DNA of 64,000 bases. Source: Chitinophaga sancti. GTDB lineage: Bacteria; Bacteroidota; Bacteroidia; Chitinophagales; Chitinophagaceae. The DNA is taken from positions 6,846,001 to 6,910,000 of the forward strand of contig NZ_CP139247.1 of assembly GCF_034087045.1 (NCBI RefSeq), in the 5' to 3' direction. Below are positions 1-10,238 of this stretch, piece after piece (positions within the stretch are counted from its first letter, which is position 1; each line of letters opens with the position of its first letter). The notes beneath the pieces were generated by a model. The model worked only from the letters and a program-made list of their open reading frames with translations, searched no databases and had not been told where the DNA came from. The translations under genes and the position numbers were made by a program.

Positions 1-1251
1 AGGGCGGATCGTCTTCGACCACGACACACCGTAAGAATTCATCCGCTCGCGCAACAGTCCTCCCTGCGGAACTGTATCTATAGATTTCCTTGATAGGGCA
101 CCGGTGGTAAACTCTGCATGCAATGCTGTATATTCATCCAGCGGGAAACGTATACCAGCTCCATATCTGAACCGCATACCTCTGGATGCAACGCCCAATG
201 TTGCGATACCATAAAAATACTGTATCCCCGCCTTCACACTGGCACTGCCATATACAATGTCATTTGCTGTAAATCCTGCTTCAGCCAGTAGGGGCGCCCA
301 CAAATGTGGTAGCACAATATGCCGTTTTTCCTTTTTCCGGGAAGCTTCTTTTGTGTCACTCACTTTCCGGTCATTGATTATCATATGTCGTGGCTTCACA
401 TTTGGTGCAACCGGTGATGGGGTGATGTTGTAATCAGCATGAACCGGGCTTAAAACATACGCCGGATAAGCAGGCACCATCGAACTTTCAGCAGGTATCA
501 ATACACTTTTAGTAGCTATCGACTCCTCCTTCGTAACTACCGTCTCCTTTTTCGAAGCTCCCGATTCATTTTTCGCAACTATCGTCCCCTTTTTCACAGC
601 TCCCAATTCACTTTGCGTAGCTACTGCTCCCCTTTTCACAGCTCCCGATTCATTTTTCCCAGCCACCGTCCCTTTTTTCACTGCTCCCAATTCACTTTTC
701 GCAACTACCACTCCCCTTTTCGCAGCTCCCGATTTATTTTTCCCAGCCACCGTCCTTTTTTTCACTGCTCCCAATTCATTTTTCGCAACTACCACTCCCC
801 TTTTCACAGCTCCCGACTCACTTTGCTTACCTCCTGCCTCCCTTTTCACAGCCACTGACAATACTTCCCGGGACGTCCCTTTAGCTGTATACTTCCCACC
901 TTGCCCTCCATCCACCTTCTTCCCAGGCTTATAATCTGTAAATAAAATATGATCCCCCAATATCCTATACTCCAACCCCACCTGCTGCTGCACCTCCCTC
1001 ATCACATCCTCCAGCTTCCATTTTCCGGCTTTCAGATGTACACTCTTCTTCAACGAAGTATTCTGCATATTCAATGAATACTCCACCCCCGTCTGAGCAG
1101 CTATCGCCTTTGCCAGCTCGGGTATATCCATCGAGGGTTGGGTAATAGTAATAACACGTTGAGTTAACTGGGCATACAACGGCAGATTGGACAGGATCAT
1201 TACAATACAGTATAGCAGGAAGTTACTCTTCTGCTTCAATAGATATTTCAT
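1..1251 (-). CDS. STN-domain outer-membrane-type protein with 14-residue repeats (3' partial)
   Basis: The reading frame is open from ATG at 1251 to the left edge, giving 417 residues with the C-terminus missing. It begins with a signal peptide (positive start, hydrophobic core, cleavage near LPLYAQ, residues 1-28). A short STN (secretin/TonB N-terminal) domain follows at about 29-100. Next is a Lys/Ala/Val-rich spacer made of seven 14-residue repeats (about 145-242). The last part, after about residue 310, has alternating aromatic and glycine residues (QYFYGIATLGV, FRYGAGIRF) that suggest outer-membrane beta strands. The start overlaps the 3' end of fecR by 29 bp, so the two are co-transcribed. 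STN domains usually talk to FecR anti-sigma factors in the periplasm. That role, and the barrel, are inferences. Confidence 0.7.
   Translation of the reverse strand, partial: MKYLLKQKSNFLLYCIVMILSNLPLYAQLTQRVITITQPSMDIPELAKAIAAQTGVEYSLNMQNTSLKKSVHLKAGKWKLEDVMREVQQQVGLEYRILGDHILFTDYKPGKKVDGGQGGKYTAKGTSREVLSVAVKREAGGKQSESGAVKRGVVVAKNELGAVKKRTVAGKNKSGAAKRGVVVAKSELGAVKKGTVAGKNESGAVKRGAVATQSELGAVKKGTIVAKNESGASKKETVVTKEESIATKSVLIPAESSMVPAYPAYVLSPVHADYNITPSPVAPNVKPRHMIINDRKVSDTKEASRKKEKRHIVLPHLWAPLLAEAGFTANDIVYGSASVKAGIQYFYGIATLGVASRGMRFRYGAGIRFPLDEYTALHAEFTTGALSRKSIDTVPQGGLLRERMNSYGVSWSKTIRP
526..819 (-). repeat. Seven tandem 42-bp (14-residue) coding repeats
   Basis: Seven consecutive in-frame 42-bp units encode variants of ESGAVKRGVVVAKN. 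Units alternate between an ESGAVKR and an ELGAVKK type, so there is an 84-bp higher-order period. Degenerate copies flank the array at about 820-861 and 484-525. Periodic Lys/Arg and small residues suggest an extended, cationic linker between the STN domain and the C-terminal part. Confidence 0.9.
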
Positions 1252-2122
1252 CAGAATTCAGATAAGTATATTTTAAATTAAGTGTAGAAGTAATAACATC
1301 CAGCACATACTCTAAACGTTTATTGTCAAACACACTGGAAATCCGGAGCCGTGCAAGGGCGGTATCTTTGATACTGATCTTTTTCTGGTATGCGATCGAC
1401 AACCTTGTGATGATATCCACTAACTGCTCGTCATCGAACACAAAGTGATACGTTTCCAGAAATAATGTACCCCATTGCTTGTAGTAATATCCCATTTGGT
1501 TAGCCCCGATCACAATATTCTTCCCTCCTTCCTCCATATTCACTTTACCTGAAGTCACCTGCACCATAATAAGACTATCATTTTCAGATACATGGAAACT
1601 TGTACCCAATACAGTGATGGTAACAGGCCCTGTTTCTACAACAAACGGTTTATCCGGATCGAAGGTTACATCAAAAGCACCGTTTCCTTTCAATATAATA
1701 GTACGTGTATTCCCTTTAAATTTTTCAGCATACCTTATTTCGCTGCCGGGAGCAATCCGGGCAACAGAGCCATCTGGCAGGGATTGTATCGCAGCAGTAC
1801 CCCTATGATGAACAACTTTTTGTTGAGATAACAACACAATAAACGTTATCAGGGAGGCAGCAGCCAGCCATGGAATATAGCGTACGGGCTGTTTTGATTT
1901 ACCGGCAATCGCCTTCCATACGACCTCCTTATCAGGTAAAAAATAGGACCGGTGGCTGGTAGCATTCCATGCAACCCAGCTGGCATTGAAGACCCCCTCA
2001 TTATCTGTATGACTGGACCTCCATCCATCAATGGCCATTGCTTCTTCCGGGAGAGCCTCCCCCGCAAAATATTTTGTTAGCAGATCGTCCGAGATGTTAA
2101 AGTTTAATGCTCCCTGTGCCAT
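1223..2122 (-). CDS. FecR-family anti-sigma factor
   Basis: A 299-residue inner-membrane anti-sigma regulator. The cytosolic N-terminal region (1-80) would bind an ECF sigma factor. One transmembrane helix lies at about 82-100 (IPWLAAASLITFIVLLSQQ). The periplasmic FecR domain spans about 105-200, and a DUF4974-like C-terminal domain about 215-295 (YHFVFDDEQLVDIITRLS). This is the usual Bacteroidota layout. Its 3' end overlaps the STN-protein gene, which probably supplies the outer-membrane signal. The sigma gene expected just upstream is only a remnant (about 2138-2503), so the factor may be orphaned or may act on another sigma. Confidence 0.9.
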   Translation of the reverse strand: MAQGALNFNISDDLLTKYFAGEALPEEAMAIDGWRSSHTDNEGVFNASWVAWNATSHRSYFLPDKEVVWKAIAGKSKQPVRYIPWLAAASLITFIVLLSQQKVVHHRGTAAIQSLPDGSVARIAPGSEIRYAEKFKGNTRTIILKGNGAFDVTFDPDKPFVVETGPVTITVLGTSFHVSENDSLIMVQVTSGKVNMEEGGKNIVIGANQMGYYYKQWGTLFLETYHFVFDDEQLVDIITRLSIAYQKKISIKDTALARLRISSVFDNKRLEYVLDVITSTLNLKYTYLNSDEISIEAEE

Positions 2123-2137
2123 AATTAATGAAAGAGT

Positions 2138-2503
2138 TTATGAAATTCGGTCAATAAGTATAGGTACATATAACCAGGCATCTCTCTTTTCCCATAGTTG
2201 CATGAAGATCACCTGTACGGCATCTTTTGCTTCGTCGCTGTCTTTCAGAATAGTGTAAGCATATCGGTGTAATATCTCAAAATATTCATTGAGGTAACCT
2301 GCTAGTACATCTGTATTGGTAATAATTGCTTTCAATTGCGAAAGTGGATAGTTGTATCTGATAGGTAGACAACTGTGGGGCAGGTATACCCTTATAAAAA
2401 TAATTATACCCGTGTAAAAGCAAATACACTCAATATTCAAATAACCATACCGACATACTCCCCCATACCCACAAAATGAACAAACCTTCCCATAATTAAC
2501 CAA
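2138..2503 (-). pseudogene. Truncated ECF sigma-70 factor remnant
   Basis: The frame contains a clear sigma region 2 start at about 2165-2310: YLNEYFEILHRYAY, then ILKDSDEAKDAVQ and FMQLWEKRD. It ends about 12 residues later. Regions 2.3-4, roughly 100 residues, are absent, and only 15 bp separate its stop from fecR. The upstream part of the frame (2320-2503) has no sigma-like character and no convincing start. I read it as an internal or 3' deletion of the sigma partner of the adjacent FecR. A short functional sigma-2 peptide is possible but unlikely. Confidence 0.65.
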
Positions 2504-2562
2504 ACCCTCATCAACCTATACCCCACAAAACAACCCCAACCCTCATAACCCCATAAAAAAAA

Positions 2563-2591
2563 GAAGCCGCCTCAATTAATGAGACAGCTTC
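2563..2591 (-). terminator. groL rho-independent terminator
   Basis: GAAGC(cgc)CTCA-attaa-TGAG(aca)GCTTC hairpin with an A-run on its left, which is a U-run in minus-strand RNA. It lies 24 bp beyond the groL stop. Confidence 0.75.
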
Positions 2592-2614
2592 CTTTTTATA
2601 ATTAATTACCAATA

Positions 2615-4273
<1,659 letters not shown>

Positions 4274-4304
4274 TTACGGATTGTTTTGTGTGTGCGCTAA
4301 TTGG

Positions 4305-4586
4305 TTAAACAATTGCTAAAATGTCAGACTCACGCATGATTAAGTAATCGCCACCTTCAATACTGATCTCTGTACCGGAATATTTACCATACAGTACAGT
4401 ATCACCAACTTTCACAGTTACCGGCTCATCTTTTTTACCGGGACCAGCCGCTACTACAGTACCTCTCTGTGGTTTTTCTTTCGCAGTATCCGGGATGATG
4501 ATACCACCAGCGGTCTTTTCTTCTGCTGCTGCGGGTTTCACAATCACCCTGTCAGCTAAGGGTTTAATACTTAAATCTTTTGCCAT
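4305..4586 (-). CDS. groES: Co-chaperonin GroES
   Basis: 93 residues from ATG at 4586 ([19 protein letters not shown]). An open frame extends further upstream but has no family similarity, so this start is chosen. The mobile-loop region ([19 protein letters not shown]) and the [15 protein letters not shown] end are typical. It caps the GroEL ring. First gene of the groES-groL operon. A repeat/palindrome at 4702-4742 may be its heat-shock control site. Confidence 0.97.
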   Translation of the reverse strand: MAKDLSIKPLADRVIVKPAAAEEKTAGGIIIPDTAKEKPQRGTVVAAGPGKKDEPVTVKVGDTVLYGKYSGTEISIEGGDYLIMRESDILAIV

Positions 4587-4701
4587 ATAATTATACTTTT
4601 TAAAAAGATAAGATGATTTTCTGATCCTTGGTCCTCGATAATTGTGCCAAGGCCCCGATCGGGTCATTTTTTCAGGAACCCCTGTTTTTCTTCCTGTAGA
4701 G

Positions 4702-4742
4702 ACCTGACAAAAATGCCAATTTTTCAGCAAAACCTGACAAAA
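4702..4742 (-). promoter_or_regulatory. Candidate operator upstream of groES
   Basis: ACCTGACAAAA occurs twice, at 4702-4712 and 4732-4742, exactly 30 bp apart, about three helical turns. The first copy is also the left arm of an imperfect palindrome, CTGAcAAAAAT-gcca-ATTTTTCAG (4704-4727). It sits about 115 bp upstream of groES, between that gene and divergent nusB. Its role as a stress operator is inference from position. Confidence 0.35.
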
Positions 4743-4874
4743 CATTCTAAAATGTGAGTAACTACCAGATTAAAAGCCTGTTAGCCTGCCTGAAGGTACA
4801 CCCCTTTTTATTCCCCCCTATCAGACTGTTACGTAAAATGTACCCCCCTCTGTTCGATTACCCCTTTTTTTACA

Positions 4875-4882
4875 TAGCTTTG
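4875..4882 (+). promoter_or_regulatory. Bacteroidota -7 element of nusB (TAGCTTTG)
   Basis: Exact TAnnTTTG match 27 bp before the nusB ATG. The upstream -33 box is weak (TGTTCG at 4851). The whole stretch 4587-4909 between groES and nusB holds only this element and the groES repeat. Confidence 0.6.
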
Positions 4883-4909
4883 CGCCCTCATACAGTTCTT
4901 GATTATAAG

Positions 4910-5839
4910 ATGATTAGCAGAAGAAATATCCGGGTAAAGGTCATGCAAACCCTTTATGCCCTGGAAACGATGGAGCCAGGTACTATTAAGCCAGGTACGG
5001 CTACCAGCTTACTGAACGAGAAGCTGGACCAGACCAGTCAGATCTTTACCTATTTATTATATTGCCTTACTCAGGTAGCGCAATATGCGGAAATAGACGC
5101 ACAACAACGTGCTTCTAAACATCTTCCCTCAGCCGAAGACCTGACCGTAAACACCAAAATTGCAGGCAACGAGTTCATTTTCCAGATTATTAATGATAAA
5201 GGATTCCAGGTAAACCTGGAAACCTGGAAGCTCAAACACATTCCGGAACAGGATATGCTGCGTAAGCTCTATCACATCCTGGTAGCCTCTGAAATCTATC
5301 AGACTTATATCCAGGAACCTTCCCGCGATAAAAAGGCTGAAAAAGAAATTATCGAATACATCTATAAGGAAATACTTAGCAAAGAGGAACTCTTCCTTCA
5401 GCACATGGAAGATACCTTCCTGCACTGGGGTGACGACGCAGAGATGATGTCCCTGCTCATTGCTAACTACATGCACAAACCTCACCTGTTCAACTTCCTT
5501 CAGCTCATCAGCAGAGAAAAACTGGAATACGCCAGGGATCTCCTGCTTACCGTACTGGACAAGAAGGATTACTGCCTTGAACTCATCAAGCCAAAATTAC
5601 AGAACTGGGATCCTGAGCGTATTGCCGCTGTCGATATGCTGCTGATGGAAATGGGCGTGTGCGAATTCCTCTTCTTCCCAACTATTCCTACCAAGGTAAC
5701 AATCAACGAATATATAGATCTGGCCAAAGCCTACAGTACGCCACAAAGCGGACAGTTCGTAAACGGCATACTCGACAATATCCTGAAAGACCTGGATGCG
5801 GCTCACCAGATAAAGAAAATAGACCGTAACAAAAAATAA
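4910..5839 (+). CDS. nusB: Transcription antitermination factor NusB
   Basis: 309 residues from ATG at 4910 (MISRRNIRVKVMQTLYALE). Upstream in-frame codons are low-complexity and lie across the promoter, so this start is preferred. The C-terminal half holds the all-helical NusB fold (LLTVLDKKDYCLELIKPKL, then WDPERIAAVDMLLMEMGVCE and PTKVTINEYIDLAKAYSTP). The long N-terminal extension is typical of Bacteroidota NusB, compared with about 140 residues in E. coli. It binds boxA RNA with S10 during rRNA transcription. First gene of a plus-strand run with a DUF1573 lipoprotein and yajC. Confidence 0.93.
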   Translation: MISRRNIRVKVMQTLYALETMEPGTIKPGTATSLLNEKLDQTSQIFTYLLYCLTQVAQYAEIDAQQRASKHLPSAEDLTVNTKIAGNEFIFQIINDKGFQVNLETWKLKHIPEQDMLRKLYHILVASEIYQTYIQEPSRDKKAEKEIIEYIYKEILSKEELFLQHMEDTFLHWGDDAEMMSLLIANYMHKPHLFNFLQLISREKLEYARDLLLTVLDKKDYCLELIKPKLQNWDPERIAAVDMLLMEMGVCEFLFFPTIPTKVTINEYIDLAKAYSTPQSGQFVNGILDNILKDLDAAHQIKKIDRNKK

Positions 5840-5853
5840 CTAATTTTGAACCT

Positions 5854-6288
5854 ATGAAGAAGGTATTCTACCTGCTAGCCTGCAGTACCCTCCTCCTGGG
5901 AGCCTGCGGCGGCAATAATCAAAGCAGTAAAAAAGGGGCCGGTACACCCGTTACCGAAATTAAAAAGGGTACCCCCACCATCTCTTTCGAAGAAATGGAA
6001 CATAGCTTCGGTAATGTCGTGGAAGGTGAAAAAGTAGAGTATTCATTCAAATTTACTAACACTGGCGATGCGCCGCTGGTCATTACAGACGCTACCTCCA
6101 GCTGTGGCTGCACCATCCCGGATTGGCCAAAAGAACCAATCCAGGCCGGAAAAAGCAGTTACCTGAAAGTAGCATTTAACAGCGCAGGCAAGTCCGGCTT
6201 CACTACAAAGCAGATCGTACTCCATGCCAATACCACTCCAGCGCTGGTACAGGGACCAACGATCATTTGTACCGTGGTAAAACAATAA
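5854..6288 (+). CDS. DUF1573 lipoprotein
   Basis: 144 residues with a lipoprotein signal peptide (LLLGAC, acylated Cys18) and a DUF1573 domain at about 45-143. The domain shows the hallmark FGNVVEGEKVEYSFKFTNTG and SSCGCTIPDWPKEPI segments. The fold resembles an ASPM/SPD-2/Hydin-type Ig domain. The protein would sit on a periplasmic membrane face. It starts 14 bp after nusB, so it is probably in the same operon. Function unknown. Confidence 0.88.
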   Translation: MKKVFYLLACSTLLLGACGGNNQSSKKGAGTPVTEIKKGTPTISFEEMEHSFGNVVEGEKVEYSFKFTNTGDAPLVITDATSSCGCTIPDWPKEPIQAGKSSYLKVAFNSAGKSGFTTKQIVLHANTTPALVQGPTIICTVVKQ

Positions 6289-6320
6289 TAAACTAACAAC
6301 AACAAATACAAACATTTACG

Positions 6321-6677
6321 ATGTACACAAACATGCTTAACATTTTACTGATGGGTGCTCCGGGTGGAACCCAGGGAGGTAGCGGTGGTATGGTGCAGCT
6401 GCTGTTTTTTGGTGGTATGATCCTGGTGATGTGGTTATTCATGATCCGTCCTCAGACAAAAAAAGCTAAAGCACAGAAAGATTTTATCTCCAACCTGAGA
6501 GAAGGTGATAAAATCGTCACCATTGCTGGTATACACGGTAAGATCAATAAATTCAATGATAACAATACCGTTAAGATCGAAGTTAGCGCAGGTACTTACC
6601 TGACTATCGAACGTTCTGCAATCTCAATGGAATATACCACTGCTCAGCAGAAAGCTGCTGAACCAGCTGCTAAATAA
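6321..6677 (+). CDS. yajC: Preprotein translocase subunit YajC
   Basis: 118 residues. A Gly-rich start precedes one transmembrane helix (about 24-43, VQLLFFGGMILVMWLFMIRP). The conserved RPQTKKAKAQKDFISNLREGDKIVTIAGIHGKI block follows in pieces at about 43-75, and an Ala-rich tail ends it. It is an accessory of the SecDF-YajC complex that assists SecYEG. secDF itself lies about 8 kb away at 11696-14890. Followed by a strong terminator. Confidence 0.95.
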   Translation: MYTNMLNILLMGAPGGTQGGSGGMVQLLFFGGMILVMWLFMIRPQTKKAKAQKDFISNLREGDKIVTIAGIHGKINKFNDNNTVKIEVSAGTYLTIERSAISMEYTTAQQKAAEPAAK

Positions 6678-6701
6678 TTCAACATCCGAAAGGATGACAG
6701 G

Positions 6702-6738
6702 TCCCAAATTCCTTTACCGGAGTTTGGGATTTTTTTTG
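6702..6738 (+). terminator. yajC terminator
   Basis: TCCCAAA ... TTTGGGA stem (6702-6708 / 6723-6729) followed by eight T. It falls inside the frame upstream of coaE, which supports the later coaE start. Confidence 0.8.
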
Positions 6739-6750
6739 ATCTTTGGACAT

Positions 6751-7344
6751 ATGTTAAAAATAGGTATTACAGGAGGCATCGGCTCCGGCAAGAGTACTGT
6801 ATGCAAGATCTTCTCCCTGCTTGGTATCCCCGTATACTATGCGGACGATGCCGCTAAAGAGATCATGCATACTGACACGCTCCTCAAAGCCAGTATCATT
6901 CAGCACTTCGGCGAAGACATGTACGACGAAAACGGCCAGCTGCAACGCGCTGCCCTGGGCAAAATTGTCTTTAATGATAAAGACAAACTGGAACTGCTCA
7001 ATTCCCTCGTACATCCCGCCACCATCCGGCATAGCGAAGAATGGGCCGACAAACAGCAAGCCCCTTATATCATTAAGGAAGCTGCCCTCCTGTTCGAATC
7101 CGGTTCCTTCGCCTACCTGGACAGGATCATTGGCGTGACCGCCCCTCAGACCCTGCGCATTCTCAGGGTCATGAAGCGTGACAACGTCTCCCGCGAGGAT
7201 GTGCTGGCACGTATGTACAAACAAATCGAAGAACCCATCAAAATGAAATTGTGTGACTATGTCATTCACAATGATGAACAACAGATGGTCATACCTCAGG
7301 TACTCGCCCTCCATGCTAAATTGCTGGAACTGGCAGGCGCCTAA
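6751..7344 (+). CDS. coaE: Dephospho-CoA kinase
   Basis: 197 residues from ATG at 6751 (MLKIGITGGIGSGKSTVCKIF). The in-frame start at 6694 is rejected because it would lie upstream of the yajC terminator. The P-loop GGIGSGKST is at about 8-16, with a YADDAAKEIM segment and the lid region RDNVSREDVLARM further on. It catalyses the last step of CoA synthesis, ATP-dependent 3'-phosphorylation of dephospho-CoA. A -7-like GATCTTTG ends only 5 bp before the ATG. Confidence 0.95.
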   Translation: MLKIGITGGIGSGKSTVCKIFSLLGIPVYYADDAAKEIMHTDTLLKASIIQHFGEDMYDENGQLQRAALGKIVFNDKDKLELLNSLVHPATIRHSEEWADKQQAPYIIKEAALLFESGSFAYLDRIIGVTAPQTLRILRVMKRDNVSREDVLARMYKQIEEPIKMKLCDYVIHNDEQQMVIPQVLALHAKLLELAGA

Positions 7345-7366
7345 TCAATCACCTTAAAATATCTGC

Positions 7367-10213
7367 ATGGGGAAAACCGTCAATTCATCCAAAGCTACAC
7401 CCGTTCTGCTGCTGGAACTGCAGAGTAATTACCCGGAACCTATTAAGATCAACGCCGGTTTATTGAAAGAAAATGCCGGTGGCCGTACCTGTCAGCGAAT
7501 GCCCCTGCATGATAAAAAATCCCTGTCGATATTTAATACCCTGCCCGCCGGCGTTCAACACCTGCTGCAACCATGTACACAGGAAGCCATGCTGTATAAG
7601 GAACTGCAACTGAAAGATAAATTCAGAGAGGCCCCCGTGAGAGAACTGACCTTACAGCAGTATGTACAGGAAGGCATGCAGCAATACCTCTACAATACCT
7701 TACAGCAACTGCGCCCCCTCACTCCTGTACTACCGTGGTATACCATGATCACAGACGACAGCATGCTGATGAAACATACCCGGCCCGCTACCGTCAATAA
7801 CTATACACCTTCCCTCTCCTTTGAACTGGTGCAGGTCGATGATGGCGTTATCCGCATGGTGGCATTCGTCAATATCAACAATCAGCCTTTCCCTCTCTCC
7901 GGCTTTGAGCACTATGGTTTCTTACTGCGTAGCCGCGGAGAGCTCTTTATATTACCGCCTGCCAGTGCCAATGCCCTGGCAAAATTCTCCGGTGGCTACA
8001 TCGATGCCATACCCGGCCAGGAAGGCGCTTTCATCCAACAGGTAGTTGAACCCCTCAGCGAATTATTCCCTGTCAATAAAAGTATTCTGCTGGAGAAGGA
8101 AGTGATCGATGTCACCCCCTCCTGCAACATATGGCTCAGTGAACTGAATAAATCTTTTCTCGTACTCACGCCGCAATGGCAGTACGGGCAATTCACCATC
8201 GACGATTCACCCGACAAAGTCGTACTTCGCACGGAAGGCGATACACAATTCGAGATCAAAAGACACCTGGATGAAGAAAAAGAGATCATTACCTTCATCC
8301 GCTCCTTGCATGCCCGCTTTGCACAACAGCGCAACGGTTATTTCTACCTGTCCTTTGCTGATGCAGAAAAAAACCAGTGGTTTGTAAAATGCTATCGTAA
8401 ACTCACCGACCGGAACATCGGCGTATATGGCATGGATCAACTGCAACATTTCAGGTACAATACCAACGTACCTGTGATGGATATTCACTGGTGCGGCGAT
8501 GATAAAGATGCCTTTGATCTTGAAATCAAAATCCACTACGGCGATATCCCCGTTGCATTGGTAGACCTGCAGAAAGCTTTGGTGCACAAGCAACCACACC
8601 TGTTACTGAAAGATGGTACCATCGGTGTGATCCCCGAAGAATGGCTGCATAAATATGACCTGCTCTGGAAACTGGGACAGGTACAGAAAGATAAGCTGAA
8701 ACTCTCCCGCCTGCATTTTACTATCGCACAGGAGATGCTGCAAGGCAATCATTCAGAAGATACCCTGCAACGGTTACAACGGCTGCAGGCCCAGCCAGGT
8801 ACAGATTTTCCTGTACCAACGGCTATTCAGGCACAACTGCGAAATTACCAGCTGGCGGGTTTTCAGTGGATGTGCCTCCTCGATGCCATGCGCTGGGGCG
8901 GCTGCCTCGCAGATGATATGGGTTTGGGTAAGACCTTACAGACCATCACTTTTTTACAACACCTCTCTAATAAATACCCCGGTGAAACCCACCTGGTCGT
9001 ATGCCCCACTTCCCTCATTTATAACTGGGAAAGTGAGCTGAAGAAATTCGCACCTGAATTAAAATACGCCATCTACCATGGCGGAAACCGGCATTACGAT
9101 CCCGCTGGTTATGATTTAATTATTACCAGCTATGGCACCGTACGTAGTGACCAGAATATCTTTGCCAGTCACGTTTTCGGATATATTGTGCTCGATGAAA
9201 GCCAGGTGATCAAAAACCCTGCTTCACAGACCACAAAGGCTCTGCAGGTACTACAATCGCGCAACCGCCTTATCCTGAGCGGTACGCCTATCCAAAACAA
9301 TACCATGGACCTCTATGCGCAAATGAACTTTGCCAACCCTGGATTGTTGGGCAACCAGGCATTCTTCCGCACTGAATTTGCCATGCCTATTGACAAATAT
9401 GCAGATGCCGGAAAAGCAGGTCAGTTACGCCGCCTCATCTACCCATTCCTTTTAAGACGTACAAAAGAACAGATAGCCCAGGACCTGCCGGACAAGACTG
9501 AGATCATTATGTGGTGTGAAATGGGCGATGAGCAACGACAGGCATACAATCGCATCCGCGATCTGTACAAAGAGAAGGTGTTAAACCGCATTCAGGAACA
9601 GGGAATCGCAGCTAGCACGATTTATGTACTGGAAGGTCTGACCCGTCTGCGACAGGTATGTAATGCACCTCAGCTGGTGGAATCTGAATCGCATATCACC
9701 CATTCTGTTAAACTGGATGAGCTGATGCGCGAAATCAGTGAAAACACCGGTGCGCACAAGGTACTGGTCTTCTCACAGTTCACCGGCATGCTGCAGCTCA
9801 TAGCGAAAGCTATGGAGCAGGAAGGGCTGAAATTCCTCTATCTGGATGGCAGCACAAAAGCAGAAAATCGCCAACAACTGGTGAACCAATTCCAGCAGGA
9901 AGAGGAAATGCGGGTATTCCTCATCAGCCTCAAAGCAGGTGGTGTAGGTTTGACGCTGACGGCCGCAGACTATGTATACCTGGTAGATCCATGGTGGAAC
10001 CCGGCCGCTGAGCAACAGGCCATAGACCGTACTCACCGTATCGGGCAGCAGAACAAAGTATTTGCCTACAAGATGATCTGTAAAGACAGCGTGGAAGAAA
10101 AGATCCTTGCATTACAGCAACGGAAAAAGATGATTGCAGATGATCTGATCAGTGAAGATACCGGCTTTGTGAAAAAACTGACGGAAGATGATGTGGCATT
10201 TTTGTTCAGTTAA
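7367..10213 (+). CDS. SNF2-family DEAD/DEAH-box helicase
   Basis: 948 residues. The N-terminal ~470 residues resemble the bacterial SNF2-associated region. The SNF2 ATPase core starts at about 480 (RNYQLAGFQWM), with Walker A DDMGLGKTLQT at about 515-525, box II DESQ near 609 and SGTPIQNN near 637. Helicase domain 2 contains VLVFSQFTGMLQL, YLDGSTKAENRQ and QAIDRTHRIGQ (about 883-893). It is an ATP-driven DNA or nucleoprotein translocase. The exact role in bacteria is poorly known. It starts 22 bp after coaE. Confidence 0.93.
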   Translation: MGKTVNSSKATPVLLLELQSNYPEPIKINAGLLKENAGGRTCQRMPLHDKKSLSIFNTLPAGVQHLLQPCTQEAMLYKELQLKDKFREAPVRELTLQQYVQEGMQQYLYNTLQQLRPLTPVLPWYTMITDDSMLMKHTRPATVNNYTPSLSFELVQVDDGVIRMVAFVNINNQPFPLSGFEHYGFLLRSRGELFILPPASANALAKFSGGYIDAIPGQEGAFIQQVVEPLSELFPVNKSILLEKEVIDVTPSCNIWLSELNKSFLVLTPQWQYGQFTIDDSPDKVVLRTEGDTQFEIKRHLDEEKEIITFIRSLHARFAQQRNGYFYLSFADAEKNQWFVKCYRKLTDRNIGVYGMDQLQHFRYNTNVPVMDIHWCGDDKDAFDLEIKIHYGDIPVALVDLQKALVHKQPHLLLKDGTIGVIPEEWLHKYDLLWKLGQVQKDKLKLSRLHFTIAQEMLQGNHSEDTLQRLQRLQAQPGTDFPVPTAIQAQLRNYQLAGFQWMCLLDAMRWGGCLADDMGLGKTLQTITFLQHLSNKYPGETHLVVCPTSLIYNWESELKKFAPELKYAIYHGGNRHYDPAGYDLIITSYGTVRSDQNIFASHVFGYIVLDESQVIKNPASQTTKALQVLQSRNRLILSGTPIQNNTMDLYAQMNFANPGLLGNQAFFRTEFAMPIDKYADAGKAGQLRRLIYPFLLRRTKEQIAQDLPDKTEIIMWCEMGDEQRQAYNRIRDLYKEKVLNRIQEQGIAASTIYVLEGLTRLRQVCNAPQLVESESHITHSVKLDELMREISENTGAHKVLVFSQFTGMLQLIAKAMEQEGLKFLYLDGSTKAENRQQLVNQFQQEEEMRVFLISLKAGGVGLTLTAADYVYLVDPWWNPAAEQQAIDRTHRIGQQNKVFAYKMICKDSVEEKILALQQRKKMIADDLISEDTGFVKKLTEDDVAFLFS

Positions 10214-10238
10214 TAAAATTATTTTCGAAATTTGTGGT

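Noticed and set aside
613..858. 81-residue repeated Phe/His/Ser-rich frame
   Set aside because: It is the complementary reading of the 14-residue repeats in the STN protein.
4587..4760. CIRCE operator for groES
   Set aside because: No TTAGCACTC / GAGTGCTAA pair present; only the TGACAAAA repeats are seen.
4754..4909. N-terminal extension of nusB to the start at 4754
   Set aside because: The extra residues lie across the -7 promoter element and show no family similarity; ATG at 4910 is better.
6694..6750. Upstream start of coaE
   Set aside because: It would place the yajC terminator hairpin within the coding region.
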